Positions 43,144 to 56,656 are shown, counted from the stretch's first letter. The stretch is DNA of 64,000 nucleotides from Eutreptiella sp. 'Long Island Sound 2002' (GCA_964036045.1 OZ038379.1:80765429-80829428), one strand, 5' to 3'. Numbers and translations: made by a program. The notes: generated by a model not told the origin, from the sequence alone.

Positions 43144-45612
43144 GTGGGGGACAACGGCGACAGGGCGCAGGGCTCAAGCGTGATCCCATGTGCAGCGCTA
43201 TGTCACAAATGCCTGACCCACAGCCCAGCAAGCCGCCGACGGTGCGGGCAGCAGTGGCCCGCATGCAGGCGGGCGCAGCCCCGCGGCCCCCCTTCGCCGG
43301 CGTCCTCGGCGACCACTGCGGGCGTGTCATCGCCCTCGTCTCCGGAGAGCCCAGAGACGGTCAGGGAGGAAGGGCCAGGGGCTACAGGGCGACGAAGGGG
43401 GGAAGGCGCCGTGGTGGAGAAGGGGGAGGGGAAGGAAAAGGGAGGACAGGCGGAGGCGGGGAAGGGCGGAGCAGAGGGGGTGGCGGAAGGGGCAGAAGGG
43501 CAAGGGGAGGGGCATGGAGAAAGGGCAGCGGAAAGGCCAGGGGCGGACCCGTTCAATGTCGGGGATGTGAGGGCGGACGTGGATGTGAGGAAGAAGGAGT
43601 GGAGGAGTCAGAGGGAGTCGGTAATGGCCGACATCCTCGAGGTGTCGGAGGATGAGGGGGAAGGGGCGGGGAGGATGGCGGTGGAGGGAGGCCCAAGACA
43701 GCCGTCGGCGCCCAATGTGCCGGCGGCTGCCATGAAGTCCATCCTTCCGGAGGTGCGGAGGCAGGAGGAAGGCAAGGGCGGACGAGGGCAGCTAGAGGCG
43801 AGAGCAGCAGGGAGCAGAGACAGCAGCGTGAGCACCGGAGGGAGAGGGCGGACGGGCAAGGGAGGGAAAGGGCAGGCAGGGACAACGGGGGCTGTACACG
43901 CGAAGAAACACCAGGCAGGAAAGGGGGGAAAAGGGAGTGGACGGGGGCGACAGTAGCCGCAGCCCCAACGTTCGTTCAGGCAGCCGCCGCCGAGGTCGCC
44001 CCCAGGGGTCAGTGCGGCGGTAAGGGCGGAGGATGAGAGGGAGGCGCGCCGCCAGCAGGCGGCGCGGTACAAGGCGCTGGCGCACGTGGAGCACCGGCGC
44101 CGTCGCCGCCAGCCCCCGGGGCAAGGGCCGGACACCATCTATCAGTTGCAGATGGAGCCGGAAAGGACGGCGATAAGGGGGGGGCAGGCGGAGCAGAGCA
44201 ACGCAGCGGTGCAGGGCAGTGGTGCGGAACAGGTAGAGGCCGGCAGGGGCAAGCAGGGGAAAGGGGCGGGGCAACAAGGGCTAGGAGGGAAGGGACAGGG
44301 GAAGGCGGGACTCCACGGAGTAGGCGGCAAGGGACGCGGGGCGATGGGGCAACAAGGCAAGGGGCAGGGGAAGGGGGGTGGCCTTGGGTACATGGGCTCG
44401 CCAGAGTTCCCAGGGGCGGGATTGGGATGGTGGGGAGGTGTAGTCCCGCCAGCCGTCCCGGCAATCGTCCCACTGTTCCCGCCGCCGCCATACCCGGCGA
44501 TGTGGATGATGTACCCGCCCCTGCCGATGTACCCGGGCATGCAGCCACAGGCGCACATGCAACAGCACCAGCAGGCCGGTGAGACAGCGTGGGGAGCGCA
44601 GGAAGGGAAGGGAGAGGAGCACAGGAGGGCGTGGGAGAGGTTCGGGGAGGCGGAGAGGAGCCTGCGGGAGAGGGGAGCCAGGGACAGGGGTGAGGTGGGC
44701 GGAACGGAGGAGGGGAGGACGGAGGGGACCGACAGGCCGCAGGGAGGGGAAGCACAGGCAGTGGAGGAGCCGCAGAGGGCGTGGGCGGACCTTCGGAGGA
44801 GGCAGGAGGGGGATGAGAGGGCGGGAAGGAAGGGAGGACGACAAGAGGAGGGTAGGGGGCGGGAGGATACCCCGCTGGTGCCGTTCCGACGGCCGGCTAT
44901 CCCACCGGAGCAAGAGGGAGAGATGCAGGAGAGGGCATGGAGGCGGATCAGGGGGGAGGCGGCGAGGCTGGCGGACAGGGACAGGGCGGTGGTGGCGCGG
45001 GAGCGCAGGGTGCAGGAGGAGGAGGAGGCGGTGGCCCGGGGGGCCCGCTGGGTCCTCCAGGATCCGGAAGGGGACACTCCCTCCACGGACGTGGAGGGGC
45101 AGTCGCCGTCAGGGAAAAGGGCCAGGGAGGAGGACGAGGAGGCAGGGCGGGAAAGGGGGAAGCGGCGCAGGGGGGAGGAGCGAGGGGCAGGGGAGGCGGA
45201 GGGGGCACCGCGGACGACCAGCCCCAGTCCGGAGCCGACGCCGACGGACTGGGACTTGGAGTCCCGGCCGCCGCGGCAGTATGCGCCGCCGCCGGTGCGG
45301 AGGAGACCCGGAACGGTCGCGGGGTGGGCGGAGGGGGACGTGGCGGAGCTGGCCCGCTACGTGAAGTGGGCGGGGAAGACGAGGGGAAGGCGGGATAAGA
45401 GGGGGCCCCGCCTGTTAAGTGACCTGGTCGGCAGGGCGGGGAGGCCTGGGGAAAGGGGGCCTGAGATGGAAGAGTGGCGGTGGAGGAGGATGCTGAGGGC
45501 GGCGCTCCCGGGGGTGCGCCTGGACTGTCCCCAGGAGAAGGGGAAGAAGCCCAGGGTTCAGATGCTGCGAGACCTGTTGCAGCGGGAGGGACGGTACGGT
45601 GGCGACGCTTAG
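43144..45612 (+). pseudogene. ORF1-like Gly/Glu/Arg-rich protein, probably LINE family 2
   Basis: One frame spans 823 codons with a single TAG at 43954-43956. No ATG lies near its start, so the true start is uncertain. The N-terminal half is Gly/Gln/Lys-rich with a Pro/Met patch near 44490-44550. The middle is highly charged (Arg, Glu) and probably coiled coil. The last 100 residues look globular (AELARYVKWAGKTRGRR, EEWRWRRMLRAALPG). Position after a LINE family 2 3' end and composition suggest ORF1 of a second LINE copy placed head-to-tail. No known domain confirms it. Confidence 0.5.
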
Positions 45613-45861
45613 GGCCGGGCAGGGACAGGAACGGGGAGCGCTAGGGGCAGGGTTCCAGGGGCGTGCGGAGGGACGAGCAGATGGGATGCGGGGAGGCAGA
45701 CGCAGGGGGTCGGCGGAGGTGGCGGAGGGTGAGGAGGGGATGTGACGGACAAGAGGAGGGGAGGAGGGCAGCAGAGAGGTGCAGGTGCGCAGAGGAGGAC
45801 AGGGACAAGGCTCACAGTGGAGGGGGATGTGGTGATGGAGGACGCTGACGAGAACCCCAAG
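45613..45861 (+). other. Sequence after ORF1-like frame, no gene
   Basis: This is G-rich sequence that continues beyond element B at 56657. I see no coding feature. Confidence 0.5.
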
Positions 45862-45866
45862 CGGAG
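45862..45866. repeat. Target-site duplication CGGAG, left copy (element B)
   Basis: CGGAG recurs at 56652-56656. Confidence 0.93.
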
Positions 45867-46399
45867 TGAAAGTGCTGCCCTGGGTCGTTGATGGTGCCGG
45901 AGGGCTCGGGGCCGGCAAGACCAGTGGGGCAGGCACGCGAGGAGTCGACCTGAACGCTGCTATTGGGGGTAGAACCGGAGACTCGAACACCAACGGAGGC
46001 GAGAGCAGCAACAACTGAAGCAAGGTCCATGTTGAGTGTTATCCGGCAGAAAATCCCAGTCTATGAAGAAAATTGATGCGGATTTTACTATGCACATCTG
46101 AGTGTCCATATCTGTCTGAAAAGATTTAAATAAATCCGATTGTGAAAAATATTTGGCCGATCTGGCCCGCGAGCGCACGTCAGCGGCAAATGGCGATTCC
46201 AGGCAAATGATCGGAACGCGGCGGATTTACGGAGAATGGACCGCGGAATCAGATCCGGCATATCAGAAATATATAGGTCTGATCCTGAGACTGAGCTGCG
46301 AGGCGACGATTCCGCCGAAGCAGAGAAAATGACCAAAATGTAGCCAATCTGGGTTAGATCAGTGAAAATCTGAGCAGATGGGGGTTAGCCGCACTTACA
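45867..46399 (-). repeat. 3' LTR of element B
   Basis: It is 533 bp and matches 56119-56651. Differences seen are near 45970, 46177 and 46230. Confidence 0.95.
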
Positions 46400-46414
46400 C
46401 TCCCCCTCCAAAAA
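46400..46414 (-). other. Polypurine tract of element B
   Basis: The complement reads TTTTTGGAGGGGGAG, next to the 3' LTR, as in element A. Confidence 0.9.
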
Positions 46415-48055
46415 CACACTGGGGTGTGTCGCTACGTCAACGAAGAACGTAGTGCGGGTAAGTCCCAGAAAAAAATAGAAATGTAGCCTCGATGGGGCGA
46501 AATCCGCTTGATCCGACCTGATTTGGGCTGAATTGGCACTGAATCAGGATGGATGAACCTGAAATGAGACAGAATGACAAGTGACGAACAGTCCTCCGTG
46601 CAGTAAAACATTAGGTTAAGGGCTAAAGAGCATGTAAACGTATCGAGAATCGATACCAAACCATGCACTGGTTGAGAATGAGGTAGATTATTGGTGGATT
46701 GAGTGGGGGAATCAAGAAATGGAGTGACATCTCAGCGCTCTGGCACAGTTTCGCTGTCGCGGGCACGCTACGGTGTTCTCGCCGAACTCTACATCGTGTT
46801 ATTCCCGCTTTTCTCGTTCTGAAAAGTGCAGCATGTGCTTCAGATTTGGCGCATCTGGTGGATGATCACAAGATTCAGCAAGATTGAGAATTAATTTGGG
46901 CAGAGATGAAGGAGATGAAGCAATCACAGAGAGGGAAAACAAATACACATGTAGTCTACAGACCCTAAGTGAACCATTGAAGGTAGAGATGTTTTTCTGT
47001 GCACTTAGATCCAAACAGATCTTCGAGGAATGAGGGGAGATGACAAGGAAATCAATCTAAATTGTCCTAAAATCAGCAAATTCCCTAAGATGAAGGTGAA
47101 ATGAAGCGGAATGTCTGGAACTGAAACTACTAACACTTTCGTTTAGACTAAAGTTAATATATATTGTCGTTTATTCAGCTCAATTGTGCTTTCCGGCACG
47201 TTGGTTCGCGAGCATCTAACAGATTCCATCAAAATGTGGATCATGTGATGATGCATCATGATGGGACATGCTGGCCCTGGATCCTTGGCATGTAACGCGC
47301 CGAAGGTTCGCTGAAGGCGCTTTACTGACAGTATATAACTGAGAGACACCGAAGAGTCCTTTATTTACAGTGGCGGCGGTGTCAATCGACTTGGACAAGG
47401 CCAATCTTTCGAATGAGTCCCATAAGACACTTGGATTCACCATTTTCGACAGTTTCAGGTCAGATTGAGCTCACATTGGCGTGTGCCAAAAATACAACGA
47501 AGCTTACGGACTTCAGAGGTTGCTGTTAGAAGTCCCTAGAGCTCCTATCTGAAGGTTGTCTGAACAATTGACGTCTGGGTTTCGTGCAACAGTGGCAGAA
47601 TGAAGGACAAACCTGAGAAATTCAAGGCAAATTTGAGGATCCTGGATCTGAATCTGGACTTTGGCTTTCGCATCGCGGCAAATGAAGGTAAGATCTGAGT
47701 TCCTGGCGTCGCATCTGGTGCAGCCAGTACTACAGGGGGTGCCTGTAGGGGTGAATGTCGCTGGCCAGCGTTTTGAATATGTACATTTGCTTCCATCTGC
47801 ACGAGTAGCCAAATTCCAAAGATGCACAGACCAACAGGGACAAGATTACCCCGAATCTGCCTGAATTAAGCCTGAGTTTGGTTTTTTCTGAACACGGCAG
47901 CACACTCCGTGGCTTTCGGTTTTCGACTTTCGATACGCTACTGAACGGAGACCAAAGAAAAGTTGATTGACGTCAAATTATCAAACATTTGCAGTTCTCC
48001 ACATCATGATGTAATCAGGAAAAATGAACAGTGGATTGAACAGAATGTGGTTTTT
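46415..48055 (-). other. 3' non-coding region of element B
   Basis: Counterpart of 35090-36680. It has the same short conserved frame at 47143-47349 and no recognised domain. Confidence 0.6.
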
Positions 48056-51000
48056 TCAAGTCGAATTCGGCCAAGCACGAATACATGTGACCACCAACCT
48101 GTCTGGTCGGGCCCTCGTACGGCTTGGGCGCTGCAAATCAGCGGCCGAACTTGAAGCTTGGTCCTCATTTGGCTCCTGGGCTGGCCTGACCACAGGAGGG
48201 GGGATCGACAGATCAGCCCTGGAATGTGACGAATGAGGGCCGTAAAAGGCTGGATCTCGATTCACCACAGGTCTTTTTCCGTCGCTCTCCACTTGTCTGT
48301 CCGGTTTCGACAAACAGTCTGTCAGGAGTACGCCAATTTCGGGGTGCTTCTTCAGGAAGTCGATGAACCCCTTGGTGTACCCATGGACAAAAGAATGGGC
48401 TGGTTCCCAGTTGTTGTGACTGGAATCAAAGCCCCTCCACTCACACAGAAATTCCCATTCGCCCTTGGCGTCACGTCTTGCTTCAACAATCCTCTTGAGT
48501 TCGTACTTCCCCCCTTCGATGACCCGATCGGACAAAATTTTTGAAGTCCAAAAAAGGGGTTTAACCCGATCCTTGGGGGAGGGGATCTCTCTCTTGAGGC
48601 GATCGCCCGAAGCGTCAATTTCCCTGCTGACATCCACACGAATCCTCCACCTGTTCTCACCAAGACGCGCTGTAACAGCGAATGGCCCCTCCCACAAGGG
48701 AAGAAGCTTATCATCTCCGTCCAGGGTGGTTTCAGATTTTCGAAGCCAAACTCGATCATCGACTTCAAAATTGTGGGGGTTTTTTCGGCCTTGATTCTGG
48801 ACCCAAAGCCAGTCAGCTTGATGCTTCTCGATTAATTTCGAGACAGTTTTATCTGCTCGTTGGACGTCGTCCAAAAACAACGAAGCATCTTTACAGGGGC
48901 GAGGATTATTCAACGGCATGTTCCACCAACACTTCTTTCGTCCAAAGACAATTTCATTTGGAGAAAGGCCATGATACAAGGGCGTGTTGTGGTAACGGCG
49001 AAGCATGGCGAACAGAATCTCAAGCCAATGGAAATTCTTTTCACTCGCGAGCTCCTTACGAAGCATATTTATAAGGGAGCGGCCGGCTCTTTCGCCAGGC
49101 AACGCTCGATGCGAGTGGATTTCACATCGGAGGTGGTGGATTCCAAGGCGAGCACATAATTCCTTCCACCATTCGGAGGTGTACTCTTTGCCTGAATCCG
49201 TCACCACCTCGGATGGGACGTCCCAACCTCCCATCCAGGTCTGCGCGCACCATTTGGCGGCAGCCTTGCCAGTCATCGACTCGATGTTGCAAGGCAACAC
49301 CTGAATGTAGCCGGAATGACGGCACTGAATAAGGAGCACACCATTGACTTTTTTATTAGTCCAATGGCACTCTTCGTCATCGAGTTCACCGAGATAGAAG
49401 AAATCACTGGTGACTCTGTTAAAGAGGCGCTACGGAATAGGATGAGGCCTCAGATGGCCGTGCTTCTTCGCGCTGGGGGGCGTCGAGACAGCACATTGGG
49501 CACATCCGGCGGCTACTTTCATGCAGTGAGTATATAGCCGTGAGCCAAACAACCTATGTTTAATCATCGACCACAGTCGACGGCCATGTGCGTGGGGGGA
49601 CTCCCATTTATGCCACCAGTTTAACACTCGGGGGGCCAGGGCGTCTGGTACGCACAATTTACCCTCCATCCACAGCTTCCCCCCATCCAACGAATACTCA
49701 GAAAAAATCCCATCCTTGTGAGCATTTTTGGATTTGAGATTTCCAAAGACCTCTTTAAACATGGGATCCTGCAGATAATCGGACGTCCAGTCACGGATGA
49801 TAAGGGAATCTTTAGGCAGGGGTGGAGTTTTGGCCGGATCTCGACGCTTAATGCCCTGGATCAACCGAAATCGACTTACTCGTCGGGTATAGTCAAACCG
49901 TTTCACACTCCCTGAGGAGGGATCGGTGACTTTTTCCACGACTTTCAGTGTTTTGGTGCAGATCTCATGAGCATGCGCCGGATCTGAGATGGCCGTGATG
50001 TCATGGCACGGTAATGCGTGCTGTTTAACAGCGCACTGCATGCATGCACGTCGAATGAGCTTTCTTTCTTCCTGATCCCATTCGATTATTACATGGCGGT
50101 CCTGCTCCGTACCATGGATGTTGGTACTTTGCAGCCCCTCTGAAGCGGGGTAAGCCCATCGGCTCAGAGCATCCGCTACCGTGTTATGTTTTCCAGGCAA
50201 GTACGACACATGGAGGTCAAACAGACTGAGAAATACGTGCCATCTGGCCCGTCGACCAGCTGGGCTCGCGACAGTATCAATGTGTTCGGTGGCCCAATAC
50301 TCCAGAGATCGATGATCCGTCAGGACCTCGACTCGATTGGTGCCAACCCACGATTGGTACTTTTTTAGAGCGCAAATTATGGCGTACGTTTCTTGCTCAC
50401 GCGGCGACCATTGCATTTGGCGTGGGGCTAGCTTCCGAGACCAAAATGCAAGAGGATAATGGTCGCCGGTGGCTTCATCAACCTGTTCAAGGACAGCTCC
50501 GATCGCGTACCTAGAAGCGTCGGTTCTTATGTAGAAGGGTCGGTCGAATTGCGGCACATGCAACGTGGCGACTTCGCAGAGGGCCGCCTTCAACTGATGG
50601 AAAGCTTCCTCGCACTCGTCAGTCCACTTGACACGAACCTTTGAACCTGCCTTGCCCGCATCTCTCCCTACCTTCGATAATTCAGTGAGGGGGGCAGCAA
50701 ATTTGGCATAATTCGGCACAAAAGTGTGGTAAAAATTGCAACAACCCAGGAATCCTCTCAACTCCGTGATCGTCTCAGGGCGCTTCCACTTCTGAATAGC
50801 GACGAGCTTCCCTGGACTGGGTCGTCGGGTGCCATTCTCTAGGAGAGAACCACAAAATTCGACTGATTTTAAAAATAATTTTTTCTTCTTTGGCCCACCA
50901 ATCAGCTGATTGGCATCAAGAATGTCCAAAACTTGGTTCAGCTGCTTTTCATGTAGGGCCACCAGCTCGGCTTCGGTCAGTCCCTCCCCTTCCGTCGCGA

Positions 51001-53245
51001 TGATTATATCATCTATGTACACACTCACGAAGGCACGAAGCTCAGGATGGGCTGTAAAAAGCACATCCTCCATCATTCTTTGAAAAAACGAAGGGGCGTT
51101 CTTCAGGCCCATGGGCATGACTGTCCACTGGACTGGGCCACATGGCGTGCACATACAGGTGAGAGGTCGGCTGTCCTTCCTCAACGGCATTTGGTGAAAG
51201 CCGTGACGGAGATCCAGCACAGAAAACAAACGACCTCTTGCCCTCTTGGCGATTTCCTCCTCAATGAGGGGCAGGGGGTGTGAATCCGCCTTGGTTTCGG
51301 CGTTGAGATTGCGAAAATCAACAACCATTCGCCAACCATCAATAGTGTTCTGGTCTGCAGGCGGCGGCTTCGGGACTGTGAAGGGTGCACAGCACCATTC
51401 GCTGGTCATACAACCCTCAAGCCAACCAAGTTCCCTGAGATTTCTCTCAATGATTTTTCTGAGGATCTCATGTTTATGTCCATGGTTCTCATAAGGGCGC
51501 TGTTTCTTCGCCTTGTAACCTTCACGAAGCTCGATGAAGGCTTCACCGAACTGCCCACGGACAGGGGGGTCTTTGATCAACCTACCCGAAAGGGTTGTGT
51601 CCTTCCGTTCCTCAAAAATCTTTTCTCTTGACTTGGAACACAATTCAGTGTCCACCTGATCGCCAGGAATTACTGTCGAAAAAACTTTGGCGACTTCTTC
51701 GGCCTTGGCAGGAAGAATCTTCTTACGGATGTCCCTAAACAGGTCCGTATCAACTGCCTCTTGAAGATAGGTGGGTCGAGTGTCGACATTCCATAGATTA
51801 TCTTCGTGATCCAGCTCCTCGAAAGGATCTATGAAAGCTTCCACACGTGGCTTTTCATAAAAAACTCTGAATTTGCGGCGCGATTTGAAATTTTTCTTCG
51901 CCCGTGCACTGAAGATTCTTTTCGATGTCGATCGTATTGGGGAAGAGGGAGACGAGGCGGATCCATTTGACGTTGGATCACCTTGGATATCTGACGGACA
52001 AAAATCAGAAAAAATAGATTCATCATCAGTACCACGCTCAACCTCAGATTCAGACCCAACACAGGGATCAGTACCAGAATCAGCAGAATTAGAGTCAGAA
52101 AGCTTTCCATCCACCAGGAATGCAAGCGAACTCCAGGACTGCTGTGGCAGGGGACCTGTGTCGTCCCTGGCATACAGCTTAATCTTCCTGGGAAGTTCGA
52201 TGTAATCTACACAAATGTCTTGTAATTCCTGAAACCAAGGCTTGTCGTCCCACAAGGGCACAACTAAAATCGCCTGGGTTTTATCTTGCTTGATTTTGTG
52301 GATGACCTGCTGGATTAAGTGAAACGGAGGATTAATCCATAACTTCTTGTCCCATTTATGGGTCCAAGCGTCGCGAAAATGCTTGTCAAAGCGCTTGTTC
52401 TCACGGTTAGCAAAGGCATCATACTGTGGCCAAAAGGAATGGTGTTCATAAAAATATTCACAAATTGAATCGCGCCATTTGTCGACAACTCTGTAGGATG
52501 AAGAGTGCCAGCGCGAAGGGCGTCGTGGCTGGGAGTCCCTACGAAGACATTCTAACTCTCGGGAGTAATCGGCACTCCCATTCACCTCTGCAATGGTGAC
52601 ATCTTCACCAAATTTTGGTCTAACTTTTTGCTTCAAAAATTCTTCTGCACTTTTAAACCCTGCGTGCAAAAAACGAAATTCAGGACGCTCCAAGGGACCT
52701 GACTCCAGCAAAAAACAACGCCGATGACCTACGGGCGCCACCCTGTTCTTGCGAAGCCAAGGATGGCCCAAGTAAAGGTCATACTTTATGTCGGCACGAT
52801 AGAAGTAGTCATCCTTAAGGACAACTTCCTCCACATTACCTTCTTCCCAAAGGTCTTGAGCGACCAAATGAGTTGATATATAACAACCGCGTTGCCCACC
52901 TGCGAGAGAATGTCCAGAAACTCCCTCGAGGGTGACAGGATGAGGCGATTCAAACACGCAGTCGTCGGGTAAGAAAGAATTGGATTGGAGATTTACCTCT
53001 GATCCATTATCACACAAACAAGTGGCGAGATGGAAATTGCCCTTGCAATCAGAGACCCACAGCTTTGTGACAAACTGACGGGCCCTGTGCTTGGACTGTA
53101 CACCAACCTCGTCCACTACAACAGGAGGATCCGCTGCCGGATCCAGGGGAGAGGAGACAAGCGACCCTACATCAAGTAGTGGTCGAGATGGAATCTGGGG
53201 ATCATGCCTGAAATCGCCTGGGGAGGGGCGATTTTCGTGGCTCCC
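48056..53245 (-). pseudogene. Element B pol, one internal stop
   Basis: The frame is open from the gag UAG to 48056 except for TAG at 49430-49432, in the linker between the integrase zinc module and core. Domain order equals element A: protease with DNGS near 53010, NPPF domain with NPPF at 52322-52333 (intact here), RT with YIDD at 51008-51019, RNase H ending KHNTVADALSRW, integrase, GPY/F and chromodomain. The C-terminus after the chromodomain is slightly shorter than in A. From the first Met (53116) the protein would be 1686 residues, counting the stop as a residue. Confidence 0.92.
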
Positions 53246-53248
53246 CTA
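53212..53248 (-). promoter_or_regulatory. In-frame UAG and downstream fold, element B copy
   Basis: TAG at 53246-53248 (complement) is followed by GGG AGC, as in element A. The inverted segments AATCGCC (53227-53233) and GGCGATT (53212-53218) and the GGGAG/CTCCC pair are all kept. A single base that differs between A and B in this span falls outside the stems. Confidence 0.6.
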
Positions 53249-56200
53249 GGCGTTCTGACCTCCAGTTGATGCGTTAACGTTGTGGACACACCCTGATTCG
53301 TCGACCCACTCATCTTCGAACGGATCATCTGCTGGATTCAAGGCATTTTCAACGTAATCTCGATCCGCATCGGACACCTGATCTGCACCTGAGACCTGAT
53401 CCACACGATGGTTGCCCTTTCCACGTCCACGGCCACGGCCGCCGGATGATGGACCTCCACCGTCGCCACGTCCTCTGCCCTTACCAGAGAAAGGGGTTTG
53501 CCGAAGGATTTCCCTTACCTTTACCCTGTGATCCTGGAGCATTTCCCTTGTTTGTACCGGATTGAGGGGTTTGGCCTGGATTTCGATTTCCGCCTCCGGC
53601 GTTGCCATTGGGATTTTTCTGGCCGTTCGGCTGCCCACCGGAGCCGGATGGAGTCCGATTTCCTGTGCCTTGGGACCCGCCAGGGCCTCCAGTGTTTTTG
53701 TTTCCACCGGAGGGGGTCGAATTCCCTTTTCCCCCCTTTCCACCATGCACCTGTCTGTCATTCCTGTCTGAATTCTGCGGATTACTGATATTTTCACCAA
53801 TCACCTTGTGATCGTAAGAAGACCATCGGTGATTACCAGTAGAATGCGTCTTAGCTCGGTTCGTAGAACCTAAAAGAAGACAGATGCTACAGTGATCCTG
53901 AACATTCCGGGTGTCATTCACCTTTTTGTTGCCCCTTTGGGCCCCATTTTGGGTGTTTTGCTGGGTATTCTTGTTTCCCCCAGGACCCTCATGGAAATTT
54001 TGATTGGCGGCGTCAGCGAGCCGCTCAACCTCTTCCCACAATTCCTTCGGGGTGAACGAAAACACCCAGTTCTTGGCCTTCAGGCGATGGCCATGGTAGC
54101 TTACTCCCCTGTTGAGGACTTGGACAAACAAGTCCCGATCCTCGTGTTCATTAAATTTGATTTTCCACGTGTTTTCAGTGAATTTCACCTTGGAAAACGA
54201 CGTGGGGGAGCACTTTTGAAGTGCCTCCCTGACCGTAAACCTGTTGGCCGAGGCATCAAAGCCTTCGACCTCCGCCCACCAGGTCTTGACCTTTTCTTCG
54301 GACTGTTTATTCCGAAGGGTGGCGGCAGTTTCGGAGGGGATCTTGTCAAAAATCAGATTTTTCAGCTCGGCACTAGAAAATTTTTCGCCTGAATGTTCAG
54401 ATTCTTCCACTAAATTCCAGAAGCGCTGTCTCTTATCTTGCACTTCGTGCAAGATTAATCGAGAGAATGAAGGAAAATTCTTCAACATCTGGTGGTAATG
54501 GTCCTCTGGCAGCCGGGATCCACGTACCTCCAACTGTTCCCACACCTCATCAAAGGTAAGGGGGGAACTTGAATCCTCACGATCACTCCAGGTCCTGAGC
54601 CAAGTGTTGGCCGGCGCTCCCTCAAGGCAGTCCAAGAGGGCCATCAGGAACTGATCATCTTGGAGTTTTTGAGTCTTAACCCACAGTTTAAATTCCCGTT
54701 GGAACTGAGGCCAACGTCTGGGGTTTCCATTATACTTCGGTTGCTTGGCAACCTGACGAAGTCGCAATGAAGTAGGATTAAGAAGTGAATCCAGCCCAAC
54801 ACCGGCCGTAATGGCAGACACCTTGGCGGCATCATTCGCCACACCAGCTCCGGCGAGGGTCTGGGCGAGCAACAGCTGGGCTAATGCATTGGAATCAGCA
54901 GCAGGAAGGGCAGTACGGGAGGCAGTTCGCTTGGCATTCTGAGGCTCAGTCCTAGCCTTCGCCGTCCTACTCTGAGATCGAGAGATTGTAACCCTTTCCT
55001 TTAGCTTGGTCCTGCTGATCCTTGCATCGGTGGTCTTGGAGTCCACCGAAGGAGCAATTCAAAAAATTTCTGTCGACTCCTCCGACGGTTCTGTTGCTTG
55101 TTCCACCGATGATGCGCCCTCAGACCGCATGTGCGTCTTGAAAAGATCTTTAATTCCCAGCGTTTGAATGATGAGTTGCATTTGATCTTTGAGCAATTGA
55201 AGCTCAGTATCTCGCTGGGATCTGCAAGAGCAGTCGGCAGGACAGTACATACCGTGTCCTGAAGGGCCTGAGCAGGCTGTCGGACCGCTAATCTCAGTGG
55301 TCCGCAGCCAGGAGTCCACTTGGGGAGCTCCTTCAGCCCTAATTTCCAGGCTTGCCTGCCTAGCTGCCTCTAAAATTCCTTCCTCAACCGCGGCGGCTAG
55401 ATCGTCGCGGATGGAAACAGGGGGATGAGGGGCGGAGGGCCCGGCAACAGGTGCCTTGGTCTTCTCCTTCGGGAAGGGGCTTGCCTCCCAGATCTGCAAA
55501 AAAATGGCAAAAGAGTCATCTTCTTGAGAACGCCACCACATCCTGGTATTAATTTCTTCTTGAAGAAGGAAAAAATATTCGAATAAAAAATCAGAGGCGA
55601 TTCTTTCTTGTCCAATCAGCTTAGACGTGGCTAATAGACAAAGGGCCTCAAGCGCCTCAAGGTTACGGGTCACTTCTGAAGACAAATGGTTGTCCCATTG
55701 TGCCCAAGAGGCTGGTCGATTATAGGTAGGTACCTCACCTGGACCACCCATCTCAATGTCGTCAATGTCGGCGTCGATGGTCGCAAAATGTGGACATTGG
55801 TAAGGAGTATTGGTACCTGCCAGGTCCGTAAGCTCCACCGGAGCGTTGCCATCGGCGTAGGCTGGCAGATTCCAGCTGCTTGATGGCCAATTTCGACTGG
55901 GATCTTGATGGTAATCTGGGCCTCCACAGCTGCTGATTTGTGCCCTTCTTGGGCAGCTTGGGCTTGCGCAAGGCATTCCTCTCAAGGCCTCGTTCGCACA
56001 GCACCAGGGCAACGTAATCGTTACTTCTCCGGAAGCGGCGGGGTCTACGGGGCCGTACTGGGGAGCTAGCTGTGGTTAAGACACCAAAGGAACAACATTC
56101 AGGTAGCCTCTGCTACCATGAAAGTGCTGCCCTGGGTCGTTGATGGTGCCGGAGGGCTCGGGGCCGGCAAGACCAGTGGGGCAGGCACGCGAGGAGTCGA

Positions 56201-56282
56201 CCTGAACGCTGCTATTGGGGGTAGAAGCGGAGACTCGAACACCAACGGAGGCGAGAGCAGCAACAACTGAAGCAAGGTCCAT
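53246..56282 (-). pseudogene. Element B gag, broken
   Basis: It starts inside the LTR at 56282. Stops are TAA at 56076-56078 and TGA at 55059-55061. A frameshift near 53505 separates the capsid part from the Gly-rich tail, which ends at the UAG shared with pol. Apart from these, the protein matches element A closely (LNPTSLRLRQVAKQPKYN in the capsid core). It reads through the position where A has its premature TAG. Confidence 0.88.
56107..56118 (-). other. Primer-binding site of element B
   Basis: The complement reads TGGTAGCAGAGG, identical to element A and including the GGTAGC/GCTACC inverted repeat. Confidence 0.88.
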
Positions 56283-56651
56283 GTTGAGTGTTATCCGGCA
56301 GAAAATCCCAGTCTATGAAGAAAATTGATGCGGATTTTACTATGCACATCTGAGTGTCCATATCTGTCTGAAAAGATTTAAATAAATCCGATTGTGAAAA
56401 ATATTTGGCCGATCTGGCCCGCGAGCGCGCGTCAGCGGCAAATGGCGATTCCAGGCAAATGATCGGAACGCGGCGGATTTACAGAGAATGGACCGCGGAA
56501 TCAGATCCGGCATATCAGAAATATATAGGTCTGATCCTGAGACTGAGCTGCGAGGCGACGATTCCGCCGAAGCAGAGAAAATGACCAAAATGTAGCCAAT
56601 CTGGGTTAGATCAGTGAAAATCTGAGCAGATGGGGGTTAGCCGCACTTACA
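56119..56651 (-). repeat. 5' LTR of element B
   Basis: It is 533 bp with TG and CA ends. It contains the conserved TATATATT (complement, near 56525) and the gag ATG at 56282. Confidence 0.95.
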
Positions 56652-56656
56652 CGGAG
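56652..56656. repeat. Target-site duplication CGGAG, right copy (element B)
   Basis: It is identical to 45862-45866. Confidence 0.93.

Larger units (their letters stand above)
45867..56651 (-). mobile_element. Element B: Ty3/gypsy chromovirus, near complete, opposite to A
   Basis: It has the same family, LTR length, primer-binding site, polypurine tract and gene order as element A, read on the minus strand. It inserted in GC-rich LINE-associated DNA with the target duplication CGGAG. LTRs differ at about three positions by eye. It has two stops and one frameshift in gag and one stop in pol, at positions different from those in A. The two copies were therefore inactivated independently, and their common parent had open frames. 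Confidence 0.96.
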
